Origin: a bacterium
GTDB lineage: Bacteria > Armatimonadota > Chthonomonadetes > Chthonomonadales > Chthonomonadaceae
NCBI GenBank assembly: GCA_021805405.1
Contig: JAJZFK010000293.1
Coordinates: forward strand, 1 to 6,930
Reading direction: 5' to 3'
Length of the DNA stretch: 6,930 bases
The position numbers and the translations under genes were made by a program. This document shows, piece after piece, positions 1 through 5,823 of the stretch (positions within the stretch are counted from its first letter, which is position 1; each line of letters opens with the position of its first letter). The notes beneath the pieces are model-generated. The model was not told where the DNA came from, ran no database searches, and saw nothing but the letters and a program-made list of their open reading frames with translations.

Positions 1-1
1 A

Positions 2-487
2 CGGTTGAAGGCGATTGCAGCGCTGCAATTCTCTGGGCTGCCATCGATTGCCGACGACGGCGGTCTTGTGATCGATGCCTTAAACGGTGCTCCGGGTGTT
101 AAATCACATCGGTTTCTAGGTGAGCAAACCTCGTTTGCCGATAAGATGACCCGCATACTGGAAATGATGGGGGACGTACCGGATGCGGCCAGAACCTGCC
201 GTTTTCAGTGCGCCGTTGCCGTGGCTCTGCCTGGTGGGACAATACTGGATTTTGATGGACGTTGCGAAGGGCTCATTGCTCATAAGCGCGCAGGAACTAA
301 CGGCTTCGGCTACGATCCCATTTTTTATCTACCTTCGCTCGACTGCTGTATGGCAGAGTTGCAGCCGGAAGAGAAGCACAAACTCAGCCACCGGGGCCAG
401 GCGCTGGGGATGGCCATTGCAGACCTGAGGCGTGTATTGCAGGAGAGACTAGATGATCCTCAGCAAATTACGCGGGGCATCCAGTAG
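2..487 (+). CDS. rdgB: XTP/dITP diphosphatase (RdgB/HAM1 family), 5' truncated by window edge
   Basis: This enzyme hydrolyses non-canonical purine nucleoside triphosphates (ITP, dITP, XTP) to the monophosphate and pyrophosphate in the cytoplasm, which keeps deaminated purines out of DNA and RNA. The visible frame starts mid-protein, so the TTG at 5 is probably not the true start. About 35-40 N-terminal residues, including the SGNxxK substrate loop, must lie upstream, since family members are about 200 residues and about 160 are seen. Visible family motifs are ADDGG followed by GAPGV (codons near 50-100), where the second Asp (56-58) aligns with the catalytic Asp; NGFGYDPIF (near 299-325), which forms the base pocket; and LSHRGQAL (near 383-406). 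The usual ADDSG reads ADDGG here, a mild deviation. The 3' end overlaps the next gene by 35 bp, so the two are probably co-transcribed. Family assignment is firm. Confidence 0.95.
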   Translation, partial: RLKAIAALQFSGLPSIADDGGLVIDALNGAPGVKSHRFLGEQTSFADKMTRILEMMGDVPDAARTCRFQCAVAVALPGGTILDFDGRCEGLIAHKRAGTNGFGYDPIFYLPSLDCCMAELQPEEKHKLSHRGQALGMAIADLRRVLQERLDDPQQITRGIQ

Positions 488-1310
488 CCTTTGCAGGGCC
501 CTCTACGGTTTTGTTAGACGAATTGCACACCGGTTTTCGCAACACCACTGCAGTGTAATGGCCTGTGCCTGTTCCTATTGCGCACTGCTCTCGATAGTTC
601 CTCTTCTTGCCGTAGGTATTGCAGTCTTTGGGTTCTTGCTAGGTAATCAGGCCCAGGTGGTTGACCACGCGGTTGCAACTATCCGTAACTTTGTGCCTAT
701 ACAGCCAGTCTTCCTCAAAGAGACACTTGAAAGAGCCGTCCACTATCGAGGCGCGGCCGGTATTGTTGGCGGCTTGGGCCTAGTATACGGAGCTCACCAG
801 ACTTTCATGGTGATGCAACCCGCCATGAATCTGGTGTGGAGCGTTAAGGAAAGTCGCAAGTGGTGGCGACGAAGAATATTGGCGGTAGCTGCTGCAATAG
901 TTACGCTGGCGCTGCTCGGCGGTGATGTTGCGTTTACGGCCATTGCAGCATATGAGGTTCAATCTGGTCTATTCTCGGTAAAGATCGCTCCCTTAACGCA
1001 GATTACATTTGCCGTCCTGCCCATTCTCACAACGACTCTCCTGTTTTCCTGGCTGTACAGTGAAATACCGTCTTGTGAGGTTACAGCCAGGTCAGCAATT
1101 CGTGGCGCTATTGCAGCTGCGGTACTGTGGGAGCTGACGAAACTCGGTTTTGCATTTTTTGTTGCAAAATACGCTGGGTTTGAGAGCATATACGGTCCGT
1201 TAAGCGGCCTGGTGATCCTGGTGCTGTGGGTTTACTACTCTATGGTGATTCTATTACTAGGGGCCGAGGTTGCAGCAGATTATGAGTCGCAGCATGAGGG
1301 GATAAAATGA
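453..1310 (+). CDS. YihY/BrkB-family integral membrane protein
   Basis: This 285-residue protein is a member of the YihY/virulence factor BrkB (UPF0761) family of inner-membrane proteins, whose biochemical role is unsettled; homologues were once annotated as RNase BN. The ATG at 453 is preceded by an AGGAGAG ribosome binding site (441-447). About six hydrophobic segments are visible, near residues 36-62, 103-125, 141-165, 183-201, 214-236 and 246-270. Two family signatures support the call: YCALLSIVPLL in the first helix, and IYGPLSGLVILVLW followed by LLLGAEVAADYE at the C-terminus. The first helix carries an unusual cluster of His31, His32, Cys33, Cys38, Cys40 and Cys43, where family members as I recall them mostly have small or aliphatic residues. 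The gene starts inside the rdgB end, and its TGA overlaps the next ATG (ATGA), indicating translational coupling to the peptidase gene downstream. The family call is secure; the function is not. Confidence 0.9.
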   Translation: MILSKLRGASSSLCRALYGFVRRIAHRFSQHHCSVMACACSYCALLSIVPLLAVGIAVFGFLLGNQAQVVDHAVATIRNFVPIQPVFLKETLERAVHYRGAAGIVGGLGLVYGAHQTFMVMQPAMNLVWSVKESRKWWRRRILAVAAAIVTLALLGGDVAFTAIAAYEVQSGLFSVKIAPLTQITFAVLPILTTTLLFSWLYSEIPSCEVTARSAIRGAIAAAVLWELTKLGFAFFVAKYAGFESIYGPLSGLVILVLWVYYSMVILLLGAEVAADYESQHEGIK

Positions 1311-2842
1311 GAGGTCTCACTGTCTTGACATTGGGCGTAGGTGTCGCGCTCACCGTAGGCGCGTATGGGCAGGCAGTATCGCCTGCACCATCGACTAGTC
1401 CGCTACAGGTTCTACTTGTTGGCGGAGGGCCGGAACCCAATCTGAATCAGGCAGCTATCGAAAGTAACATTCGCTATCTTAGCCATCTCATGCCTTCAAA
1501 TGCGAATGTCACCACACTGTTTGCTAATGGAAGCCTTACCACACCTACTGTGCTTGCAAGAGCCGCGGTGACGCAGAATGACGCGGCCAACATGCTCTAT
1601 AGTACTATTCAGGACCACGTTGTAATGGAGCCATCCGATAGCTTTCGTAAGCCACAGCTCCCGGGCGGTGTTAGCGGTGCGGCGACCTCGAGCGTGTTTC
1701 GGGCAAAGTTACAGGCACTGGGTGACAATTACCGAGCAGGGACTGCAGCTGGACCACTGCTCCTCTATTTTACAGGCCACGGTGGACCAACAAATAGAGA
1801 GTACAGCAACAACATATATGCCATGTGGCGACCAAGCCCGCCACTGAGTGTAACGGACTTTGCCACCGACCTGAGAGTCATTCCGCGCAATGTACCCGTC
1901 TACGTCGTTATGGTTCAGTGCTTTTCAGGAGGATTTGCCAACCTTATCTTCAAGGGAGGAGAGGAAGGTGCGCCGGTTACCGATCGACCTTTAGCGGGCT
2001 TCTTCGCCTCAACCAGTAGCACAGAGGCTGCTGGTTGTACGGCTGCCATCGACGAAAAATACTATCCAGATTTTACGTCCTTCTTCTTCTCTGCGCTTAC
2101 CGGCAGAAACCGCGTAGGACAGAAGGTTACCGGTGCCGATTTCCGCCATGACGGCAAGATTACGATGGCGGAAGCGTATGACTACACCATTGCAAACGAT
2201 CCAACCATAGATATCCCAACGTGTACCTCCGACATGTTTTTACGTCGTTTTGTACCGGATAGAGACAGCGATGTATTTATGTTGCCCCGAATACTGGTGA
2301 AGTCATGGGCTACACCGGGCCAGTTGGCTGCTTTAAATATCCTCGAGAGAAAGATTGGGTTTCATGGCAAACATCCCGTCACTGCACTTTACAACATGAT
2401 GACCACGCTTAAATCTCCCACGATGCCAGTTATTGGCGTACGGAAAACTGTTAAAAGATTTGACGGCTTAGCGTCTAACGAGTTCCAGATGCTGAGGCAC
2501 AGGTTTCCAGGATTAACGAGCAAGAATGATGCGCGAAGAAGGTCTGCAACGGCGAGAGCAGTTGCTTGGATAGAGAAGAATTACCATGATTCCGCATTAC
2601 AGGCTGTATTACGAGCGAGCCACGAGGGGGATAACCTGCAGGAGACAGCTGCCGAGCAGTTTGCGCTTAGGGTAAGGTACTTGCGCCTATTTAAAAGTAT
2701 ATTTCTCGCCCATAAGTTAATGCAGACCGGCGAGCCAGATGTGCAGGCTAGGTTTGCTGAGTTGATGAAGGCAGAGGATAGCACTCCTCTGCCTCCAGCG
2801 GCGGGCTGGGCTGAGCCTCAGACGGCTACCTTGACCCGCTGA
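1307..2842 (+). CDS. Exported C13/caspase-like (clan CD) cysteine peptidase with EF-hand-like loop
   Basis: This 511-residue protein is a probable extracytoplasmic cysteine peptidase. Residues 1-21 look like a signal peptide: a positive start, a hydrophobic core, then AYG before Gln22. A clan-CD fold is suggested by the strand QVLLVGGG (34-41), then LLLYFTGHGG with catalytic His158 (151-160), and VYVVMVQCFSGG with catalytic Cys205 (198-209). This His-Gly and Cys-Phe-Ser-Gly-Gly pairing is typical of bacterial legumain-like C13 proteins. Residues 278-289 form an EF-hand-like loop with Asp278, Asp282, Gly283, Ile285 and Glu289; position 3 is Arg280, so calcium binding may be weak. The final 180 or so residues are mostly helical, and I do not recognise a domain there. 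The start overlaps the BrkB stop as ATGA, with GAGGGG (1296-1301) as a likely ribosome binding site inside the upstream gene. The peptidase fold is fairly certain; substrate and activity are unknown. Confidence 0.75.
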   Translation: MRGLTVLTLGVGVALTVGAYGQAVSPAPSTSPLQVLLVGGGPEPNLNQAAIESNIRYLSHLMPSNANVTTLFANGSLTTPTVLARAAVTQNDAANMLYSTIQDHVVMEPSDSFRKPQLPGGVSGAATSSVFRAKLQALGDNYRAGTAAGPLLLYFTGHGGPTNREYSNNIYAMWRPSPPLSVTDFATDLRVIPRNVPVYVVMVQCFSGGFANLIFKGGEEGAPVTDRPLAGFFASTSSTEAAGCTAAIDEKYYPDFTSFFFSALTGRNRVGQKVTGADFRHDGKITMAEAYDYTIANDPTIDIPTCTSDMFLRRFVPDRDSDVFMLPRILVKSWATPGQLAALNILERKIGFHGKHPVTALYNMMTTLKSPTMPVIGVRKTVKRFDGLASNEFQMLRHRFPGLTSKNDARRRSATARAVAWIEKNYHDSALQAVLRASHEGDNLQETAAEQFALRVRYLRLFKSIFLAHKLMQTGEPDVQARFAELMKAEDSTPLPPAAGWAEPQTATLTR

Positions 2843-3828
2843 CCGGTTTCTGCAGACTCAATCGCCGCAAATACCATTGCGAGGCTTTTAATGTTATCGT
2901 GGCACTCCCCCATAGGTAGTTTGCCCGTGGTAAGGGCATTGATAAAGTCACGGAGCGAGCCTTCTATGCCTCCCGCTTCAGGCTCTATTGCTGCATCGAT
3001 CCGTTCAGTCTTGCTGTGAAACCCACCAGTTTCCACAATCTTATCGGCCCATACCTCGTCGTTTCCATTCCACATCGCAGTACCGTGTGGCCCTGTGGCC
3101 CGCCATTCCGCTTCCCATGAGGTATTTGCGCCTTCTGCCGACCAGCTGCCACGGTAGGTATATCGAACCCTTTGGGTCATCTCAAACATAGCAATCGCAC
3201 TCGACGCTCCTTTATACCAGCTCCACGAGGGATTGAACTCTTCACAGTAAACAGAAACAGGATCTTGTCCGCTGATTAACCGGGCAGCATCAAACGTGTG
3301 GATAGCCATGTCCAGCAGGAGAACGTGCGCCATTTCATCGCGAAAACCACCAAAGTGCGCTCCGATGTAGAAGTCGGAGTTGAGGATCTCCGGAGTTCCT
3401 GCCACATCCTGTACGAGTTTGCGGTATGCGGTTATCCGCGAGTCGTATCGGCGGCTTTGGCTCACCATGTAGAGCTTACCTGCCTTCTCGGAAGCCGCCA
3501 CCATCGCGCGGGCGGCTTCCATGCTGTGCGCCATCGGCTTTTCGCCAATCACAGGGATTCCAGCCTCAAGAGCCGCGAGAGTTACGTCGTGATGAGACTC
3601 GGGTATAGTTACATCAACCACGAAATCTGGACGAACCACGGAGATTGCTCTGGCAAAGTCATCGTCCACGTGGATGTCACTAACACCAAGTTGTTCCACT
3701 GCGGACGCAGCAGCTTCTTTGCGGATATCCACCCAGCCGGCAAGTGATACATCGCTGTTATTTACGAGATTGCGTCCCCACGCTCTACCCATACCTCCCG
3801 CACCAACCAGTAGGGCTCTAAATGTCAT
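2818..3828 (-). CDS. Gfo/Idh/MocA-family NAD(P)-dependent oxidoreductase
   Basis: This 336-residue predicted dehydrogenase acts on a sugar, cyclitol or related polyol; its substrate is unknown. The N-terminal Rossmann fold shows VGAGGMGRAW (Gly9, Gly11, Gly14) and an acidic residue ending the second strand (VDIR, Asp34), as expected for NAD binding. The family EKP motif is at 96-98, with Lys97 the conserved catalytic lysine, and DMAIHTFD (Asp173, His177) supplies the second catalytic pair. The rest is the C-terminal alpha/beta substrate domain. Length is normal for the family. The ATG is preceded by AGGAAGG (complement of 3836-3842). Only 15 bp separate it from the ThuA gene upstream on the same strand, so the two form an operon. 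Pairing of ThuA with this family is common in sugar catabolism clusters. The 3' end overlaps the convergent peptidase gene by 25 bp. Confidence 0.92.
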   Translation of the reverse strand: MTFRALLVGAGGMGRAWGRNLVNNSDVSLAGWVDIRKEAAASAVEQLGVSDIHVDDDFARAISVVRPDFVVDVTIPESHHDVTLAALEAGIPVIGEKPMAHSMEAARAMVAASEKAGKLYMVSQSRRYDSRITAYRKLVQDVAGTPEILNSDFYIGAHFGGFRDEMAHVLLLDMAIHTFDAARLISGQDPVSVYCEEFNPSWSWYKGASSAIAMFEMTQRVRYTYRGSWSAEGANTSWEAEWRATGPHGTAMWNGNDEVWADKIVETGGFHSKTERIDAAIEPEAGGIEGSLRDFINALTTGKLPMGECHDNIKSLAMVFAAIESAETGQRVKVAV

Positions 3829-3843
3829 GGCTAAACCTTCCTG

Positions 3844-4587
3844 TCAGGAGTTCATCCAGCCCAGTGGTGAGTTGATGCAGCTTGTAGTTGCATATCTGTG
3901 CTTGTCTGGCTGGTACACCCATTCTACGGCGTTTGAAATAACCTGCTGGACCTCCGCCTGGTGGTAGACAGGATAAGTCTCGTGACCGGGGCTAAAATAG
4001 AAAATCCTGCCCTGACCGCGCGTAAAGCAGCATCCACTACGGAAAACCTCGCCTCCCTTAAACGAACTAATAAACACCAGCTCATCGGGCTGCGGAATAT
4101 CAAAGTACTCGCCATACATCTCCTGCTGCGGTATACTGAACGCCGCAGGTACGCCACGTGCAATAGGATGGCCGGGATTCACCGTGAACACTGTCTCACT
4201 GTCGTCATCGCGCCACCGCAGTGCACACGTGGTGCCCATTAAACGCGTAAATATCTTGGAGAGATGGCCGGAATGGAGCACAACGAGCCCCATACCCTCC
4301 AAAACTCGCTGGTGAACGCGTGTTACGATTTCATCCTCAACCTTGCCGTGCGCCATATGCCCCCACCAGGTTAGAACATCGGTACTGCCAAGCACGTCCT
4401 GGGTAAGGCCGTGTTCCGGCTGCTCAAGAGTTGCCGTGCGAACGGATACCGCGTCACCCAGGTGTTTGCGAATGGATGCCGCGATGGTACTGTGCATACC
4501 ATCCGGATAAATTGATTTAACTTCCTCATTGGTTCTGTCATGGACATTCTCACCCCAAACGGTAACATTGATCGTGCCTTCTGGCAA
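3844..4587 (-). CDS. ThuA-domain protein (trehalose utilisation-like, GATase1-like fold)
   Basis: This 247-residue cytoplasmic protein belongs to the ThuA family, a class-I-glutamine-amidotransferase-like fold linked genetically to trehalose, sucrose and other glycoside use; the reaction is not well defined. Visible motifs are VTVWGENVHD at the N-terminus (8-17), YPDGMHSTIA (27-36), a WWGHMAHG box (74-81), LVVLHSGHLSK with His105 and His108 (101-111), YGEYF (158-162) and FYFSPGHETYPVYH with His202 and Glu203 (196-209). The start is TTG: AGGAGG (complement of 4594-4599) lies 6 nt upstream, and the next in-frame ATG (residue 31) would delete the conserved first strand. It is the first gene of the minus-strand operon, followed 15 bp later by the Gfo/Idh/MocA gene, which suggests the two act on the same sugar-derived compound. 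It is divergent from mobA. Confidence 0.9.
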   Translation of the reverse strand: MPEGTINVTVWGENVHDRTNEEVKSIYPDGMHSTIAASIRKHLGDAVSVRTATLEQPEHGLTQDVLGSTDVLTWWGHMAHGKVEDEIVTRVHQRVLEGMGLVVLHSGHLSKIFTRLMGTTCALRWRDDDSETVFTVNPGHPIARGVPAAFSIPQQEMYGEYFDIPQPDELVFISSFKGGEVFRSGCCFTRGQGRIFYFSPGHETYPVYHQAEVQQVISNAVEWVYQPDKHRYATTSCINSPLGWMNS

Positions 4588-4593
4588 TTTAGT

Positions 4594-4599
4594 CCTCCT
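4594..4599 (-). promoter_or_regulatory. Shine-Dalgarno supporting the TTG start of the ThuA gene
   Basis: The complement reads AGGAGG, followed by 6 nt (ACTAAA) and then TTG. This near-ideal site fixes the rare TTG as the initiation codon. Confidence 0.75.
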
Positions 4600-4643
4600 G
4601 CTGGTTTCGTTGCTTACGCTATATCAGGATACAATACGCATGT

Positions 4644-4697
4644 GGAAGTTTCCTGCACGTTTGTTGGAAGTACCATTAAATTTGCCGGGAAACTTTG
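4644..4697. repeat. Three phased GGAA motifs with an inverted-repeat pair (candidate operator)
   Basis: Motifs GGAAGTTTCC (4644-4653), GGAAGTACC (4666-4674) and GGAAACTTTG (4688-4697) begin exactly 22 bp apart, about two helical turns, so they face the same side of the DNA. AAGTTTCC and GGAAACTT in the outer two are perfect 8-bp reverse complements, centred 42 bp apart. The layout resembles a regulator binding array, but no regulator gene is in the window. Chance similarity is possible because the motifs are short. Confidence 0.3.
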
Positions 4698-4749
4698 TGG
4701 AGTTCTGAACGATAATATGTATTGATCGTTACGGCGGGGAGAAGAAGTA

Positions 4750-5343
4750 ATGGCTGAAACTGGCGTAGGTGCAATCGTTCTTGCTGGCGGCAAGAGCTCT
4801 AGAATGGGTTGCGATAAAGCGCTGCTTGAGTTTGGAGGTATGACAATTCTGGAGAGAACCATCAGTGCTCTTCTGAAGCTTACTCCAGATGTCCTGGTCG
4901 TTTCGGATAGTACCGACAGGTATAAACTTGCATGTGGAAGACTGATTACGGACCTCTATCCCGGAATTGGCCCGGTAGGCGGCTTGCTAACGGGCCTAAA
5001 CGCGGTAGGAGAGGGTTACCACTATGTTGTCGCCTGCGATATGCCCTTTCTTAACCCCAACGTGTTGGCCCTACTTATGCGTGCAGCCGAATCCCCGCTG
5101 GACGCTGTTGTACCAGAGCGAAACGGAATGCCGGAGCCTCTATGTGGAGTCTATTCTCAGGCTGCGAGGCACAAGCTGATGAAATACCTTGAAGATGGCG
5201 GCAGTTCTGCACGGGGTGCCCTTGAGGTGCTTAATACTCGACGCGTTGGTGAGGGTGTACTGAGGCGACTGGATCCCGATGGGCGTTGTTTTGATAGCGC
5301 CAACACTATTGAAGATTACGAGCGCCTCAAGGCACTACTATAG
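4750..5343 (+). CDS. mobA: Molybdenum cofactor guanylyltransferase (MobA)
   Basis: This enzyme transfers GMP from GTP to molybdopterin-bound molybdenum, giving the guanine dinucleotide form of the cofactor used by DMSO-reductase-family enzymes such as formate dehydrogenases and nitrate reductases. The 197-residue length matches the family. The nucleotide-binding signature LAGGKSSRMGCDKALL occupies residues 11-26, with Lys23 in the conserved DK pair. TDLYPGIGPVGGLLTGL follows at 67-83, and the metal-binding Asp97 lies in VACDMPFL (94-101). The C-terminus has FDSANTIEDYERL (181-193), matching the usual N-T-x-E-D ending. Start ATG has GGGGAG upstream with 8-nt spacing. It stands alone as a plus-strand unit, divergent from the ThuA gene; no other cofactor gene or molybdoenzyme is in the window. 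A related nucleotidyltransferase such as MocA is less likely given length and motifs. Confidence 0.9.
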   Translation: MAETGVGAIVLAGGKSSRMGCDKALLEFGGMTILERTISALLKLTPDVLVVSDSTDRYKLACGRLITDLYPGIGPVGGLLTGLNAVGEGYHYVVACDMPFLNPNVLALLMRAAESPLDAVVPERNGMPEPLCGVYSQAARHKLMKYLEDGGSSARGALEVLNTRRVGEGVLRRLDPDGRCFDSANTIEDYERLKALL

Positions 5344-5647
5344 TGTCAATCCGCGCTTAAGATTTCCCGGTAAAATTATCAGATCTCGCCGTCTTCTCGC
5401 GATGGAGTATAGCCGGTCTGTTGATCGCCGTTTACTGCCTATAAAACAGAGATTCATCCAGCATCTGTTGTTGTACGGTTGCCATTGTCCACCGTGGCTT
5501 CATTACCTCAGGTTGTTTGCTGCTGTGTTGAGGCACCTGGTGTACCCGCTTATTGACGCCCCCACCGCACCTCTAACCTCTACGGCCCGATTAGCGCGAT
5601 TTATATTGCGACAGTAACACCTGCGCACGTTCTGGGTGCACTTACCG

Positions 5648-5659
5648 TAACGTACGTTA
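5648..5659. repeat. Perfect 12-bp palindrome TAACGTACGTTA
   Basis: TAACGTACGTTA is fully self-complementary and ends 15 bp before the TTGACA box. It could be an operator for a dimeric regulator, but only one copy is seen. Confidence 0.3.
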
Positions 5660-5674
5660 ACCCACCACCAATGT

Positions 5675-5702
5675 TTGACAATATAAAATAGGTCGTTATG
5701 GT
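5675..5702 (+). promoter_or_regulatory. Candidate distal promoter upstream of csoR
   Basis: A perfect -35 hexamer TTGACA (5675-5680) is followed after 16 bp by TATGGT (5697-5702), a 4/6 match to TATAAT. An alternative reading uses the AT-rich TATAAA or TAAAAT (5682-5689) as a -10 box, but it lacks a good -35. The promoter would give csoR a leader of roughly 110 nt. Confidence 0.35.
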
Positions 5703-5823
5703 GCATGCCCTACCAAGCATGCAATTCGCGCCCTGTTATAGAAACGCGTATGGCAGCATTGTGCATCTTCATTTTGAAGGTAGACTGAAACTACAGGATA
5801 CCCCCGGGAGGTATAGTAAATGA
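5698..5823 (+). CDS. Possible 41-codon leader ORF ending at the csoR start
   Basis: An uninterrupted frame of 41 codons runs from ATG 5698 to a TGA at 5821-5823, which overlaps the csoR ATG as ATGA, the arrangement of translationally coupled genes. The peptide begins MVHALPSMQF and contains His3, Cys13, His23 and His25 but resembles no family I know. Only a weak AGGT ribosome binding site precedes it. The ATG coincides with the -10 box of the distal promoter candidate, so that promoter could not serve this start; initiation at the internal ATG 5719 or from another promoter would be needed. It may be chance; I treat it as speculative. Confidence 0.18.
   Translation: MVHALPSMQFAPCYRNAYGSIVHLHFEGRLKLQDTPGRYSK
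5702..5723. repeat. Inverted repeat TGCATGC / GCATGCA at the distal promoter
   Basis: TGCATGC (5702-5708) and GCATGCA (5717-5723) are perfect inverted 7-mers separated by 8 bp. They sit just at and after the -10 of the TTGACA promoter candidate, a place typical for an operator or a 5' RNA hairpin. No poly-T follows, so it is not a terminator. Confidence 0.3.
5759..5786 (+). promoter_or_regulatory. Candidate proximal promoter of csoR
   Basis: TTGTGC (5759-5764) and TAGACT (5781-5786) are spaced 16 bp and match consensus at 3/6 or better. Transcription would begin near 5793, putting the CsoR-type operator right at the start of the transcript, where repressor binding would block initiation. Match quality is modest. 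Confidence 0.25.
5798..5814. promoter_or_regulatory. CsoR-type copper operator overlapping the csoR ribosome binding site
   Basis: ATACCCCCGGGAGGTAT is a near-perfect palindrome centred on G5806, with ATACC and GGTAT arms and one mismatch pair (C5803 against A5809). It fits the known CsoR operator pattern of TACC arms flanking a G/C-rich core. Its right half, GGGAGG (5806-5811), is also the csoR Shine-Dalgarno, 8 nt before the ATG. The inference is autorepression of csoR-copZ-copA, relieved when CsoR binds Cu(I). Confidence 0.7.

Larger units (their letters stand above)
4588..4749. promoter_or_regulatory. Divergent intergenic region between the ThuA gene and mobA
   Basis: This 162-bp region must contain the start signals for both the minus-strand ThuA operon and plus-strand mobA, since neither has another gene directly upstream on its strand. 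No convincing -35/-10 pair was found in either direction. GATAAT at 4711-4716 could be a mobA -10 box but has no good partner. The centre holds three GGAA-led motifs at exact 22-bp steps (4644, 4666, 4688), the outer two forming an 8-bp inverted repeat (4646-4653 and 4688-4695). These are candidate operator sites. A GGGGAG ribosome binding site (4736-4741) precedes the mobA ATG. Confidence 0.5.
5344..5819 (+). other. 476-bp intergenic stretch between mobA and csoR
   Basis: No recognised gene was found here. The first 270 bp carries an open frame (continuing to 5617) that starts inside mobA or at ATG 5402 without a ribosome binding site; its Arg/Leu-rich translation resembles no family I know. 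No tRNA-like arms, riboswitch fold or strong rho-independent terminator for mobA was seen. The last 175 bp is rich in signals: a 12-bp palindrome (5648-5659), a TTGACA promoter box (5675), an inverted repeat (5702-5723), a possible 41-codon ORF (5698-5823), a second promoter-like pair (5759-5786) and the CsoR-type operator (5798-5814). Confidence 0.6.

Noticed and set aside
5..7. TTG at 5 as a true start of rdgB
   Set aside because: The frame is open to the window edge, and the family N-terminal substrate loop would be missing.
3298..3747. 149-codon plus-strand ORF inside the Gfo/Idh/MocA gene
   Set aside because: It lies fully antisense to a gene with clear catalytic motifs, and its translation shows no domain or start signal.
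4711..4716. GATAAT as a firm mobA -10 box
   Set aside because: The only TTG-type partner (4682-4687) is 23 bp away, too far for a standard promoter.
5506..5533. CCTCA / TGAGG inverted repeat as a mobA terminator
   Set aside because: The stem is only 5 bp with an 18-nt loop, lacks a T-run, and lies 160 bp past the mobA stop.
5279..5617. 112-codon plus-strand ORF overlapping the mobA end
   Set aside because: It begins inside mobA, has no ribosome binding site at 5279 or at ATG 5402, is rich in Arg and Leu in the manner of out-of-frame translation, and resembles no family I know.
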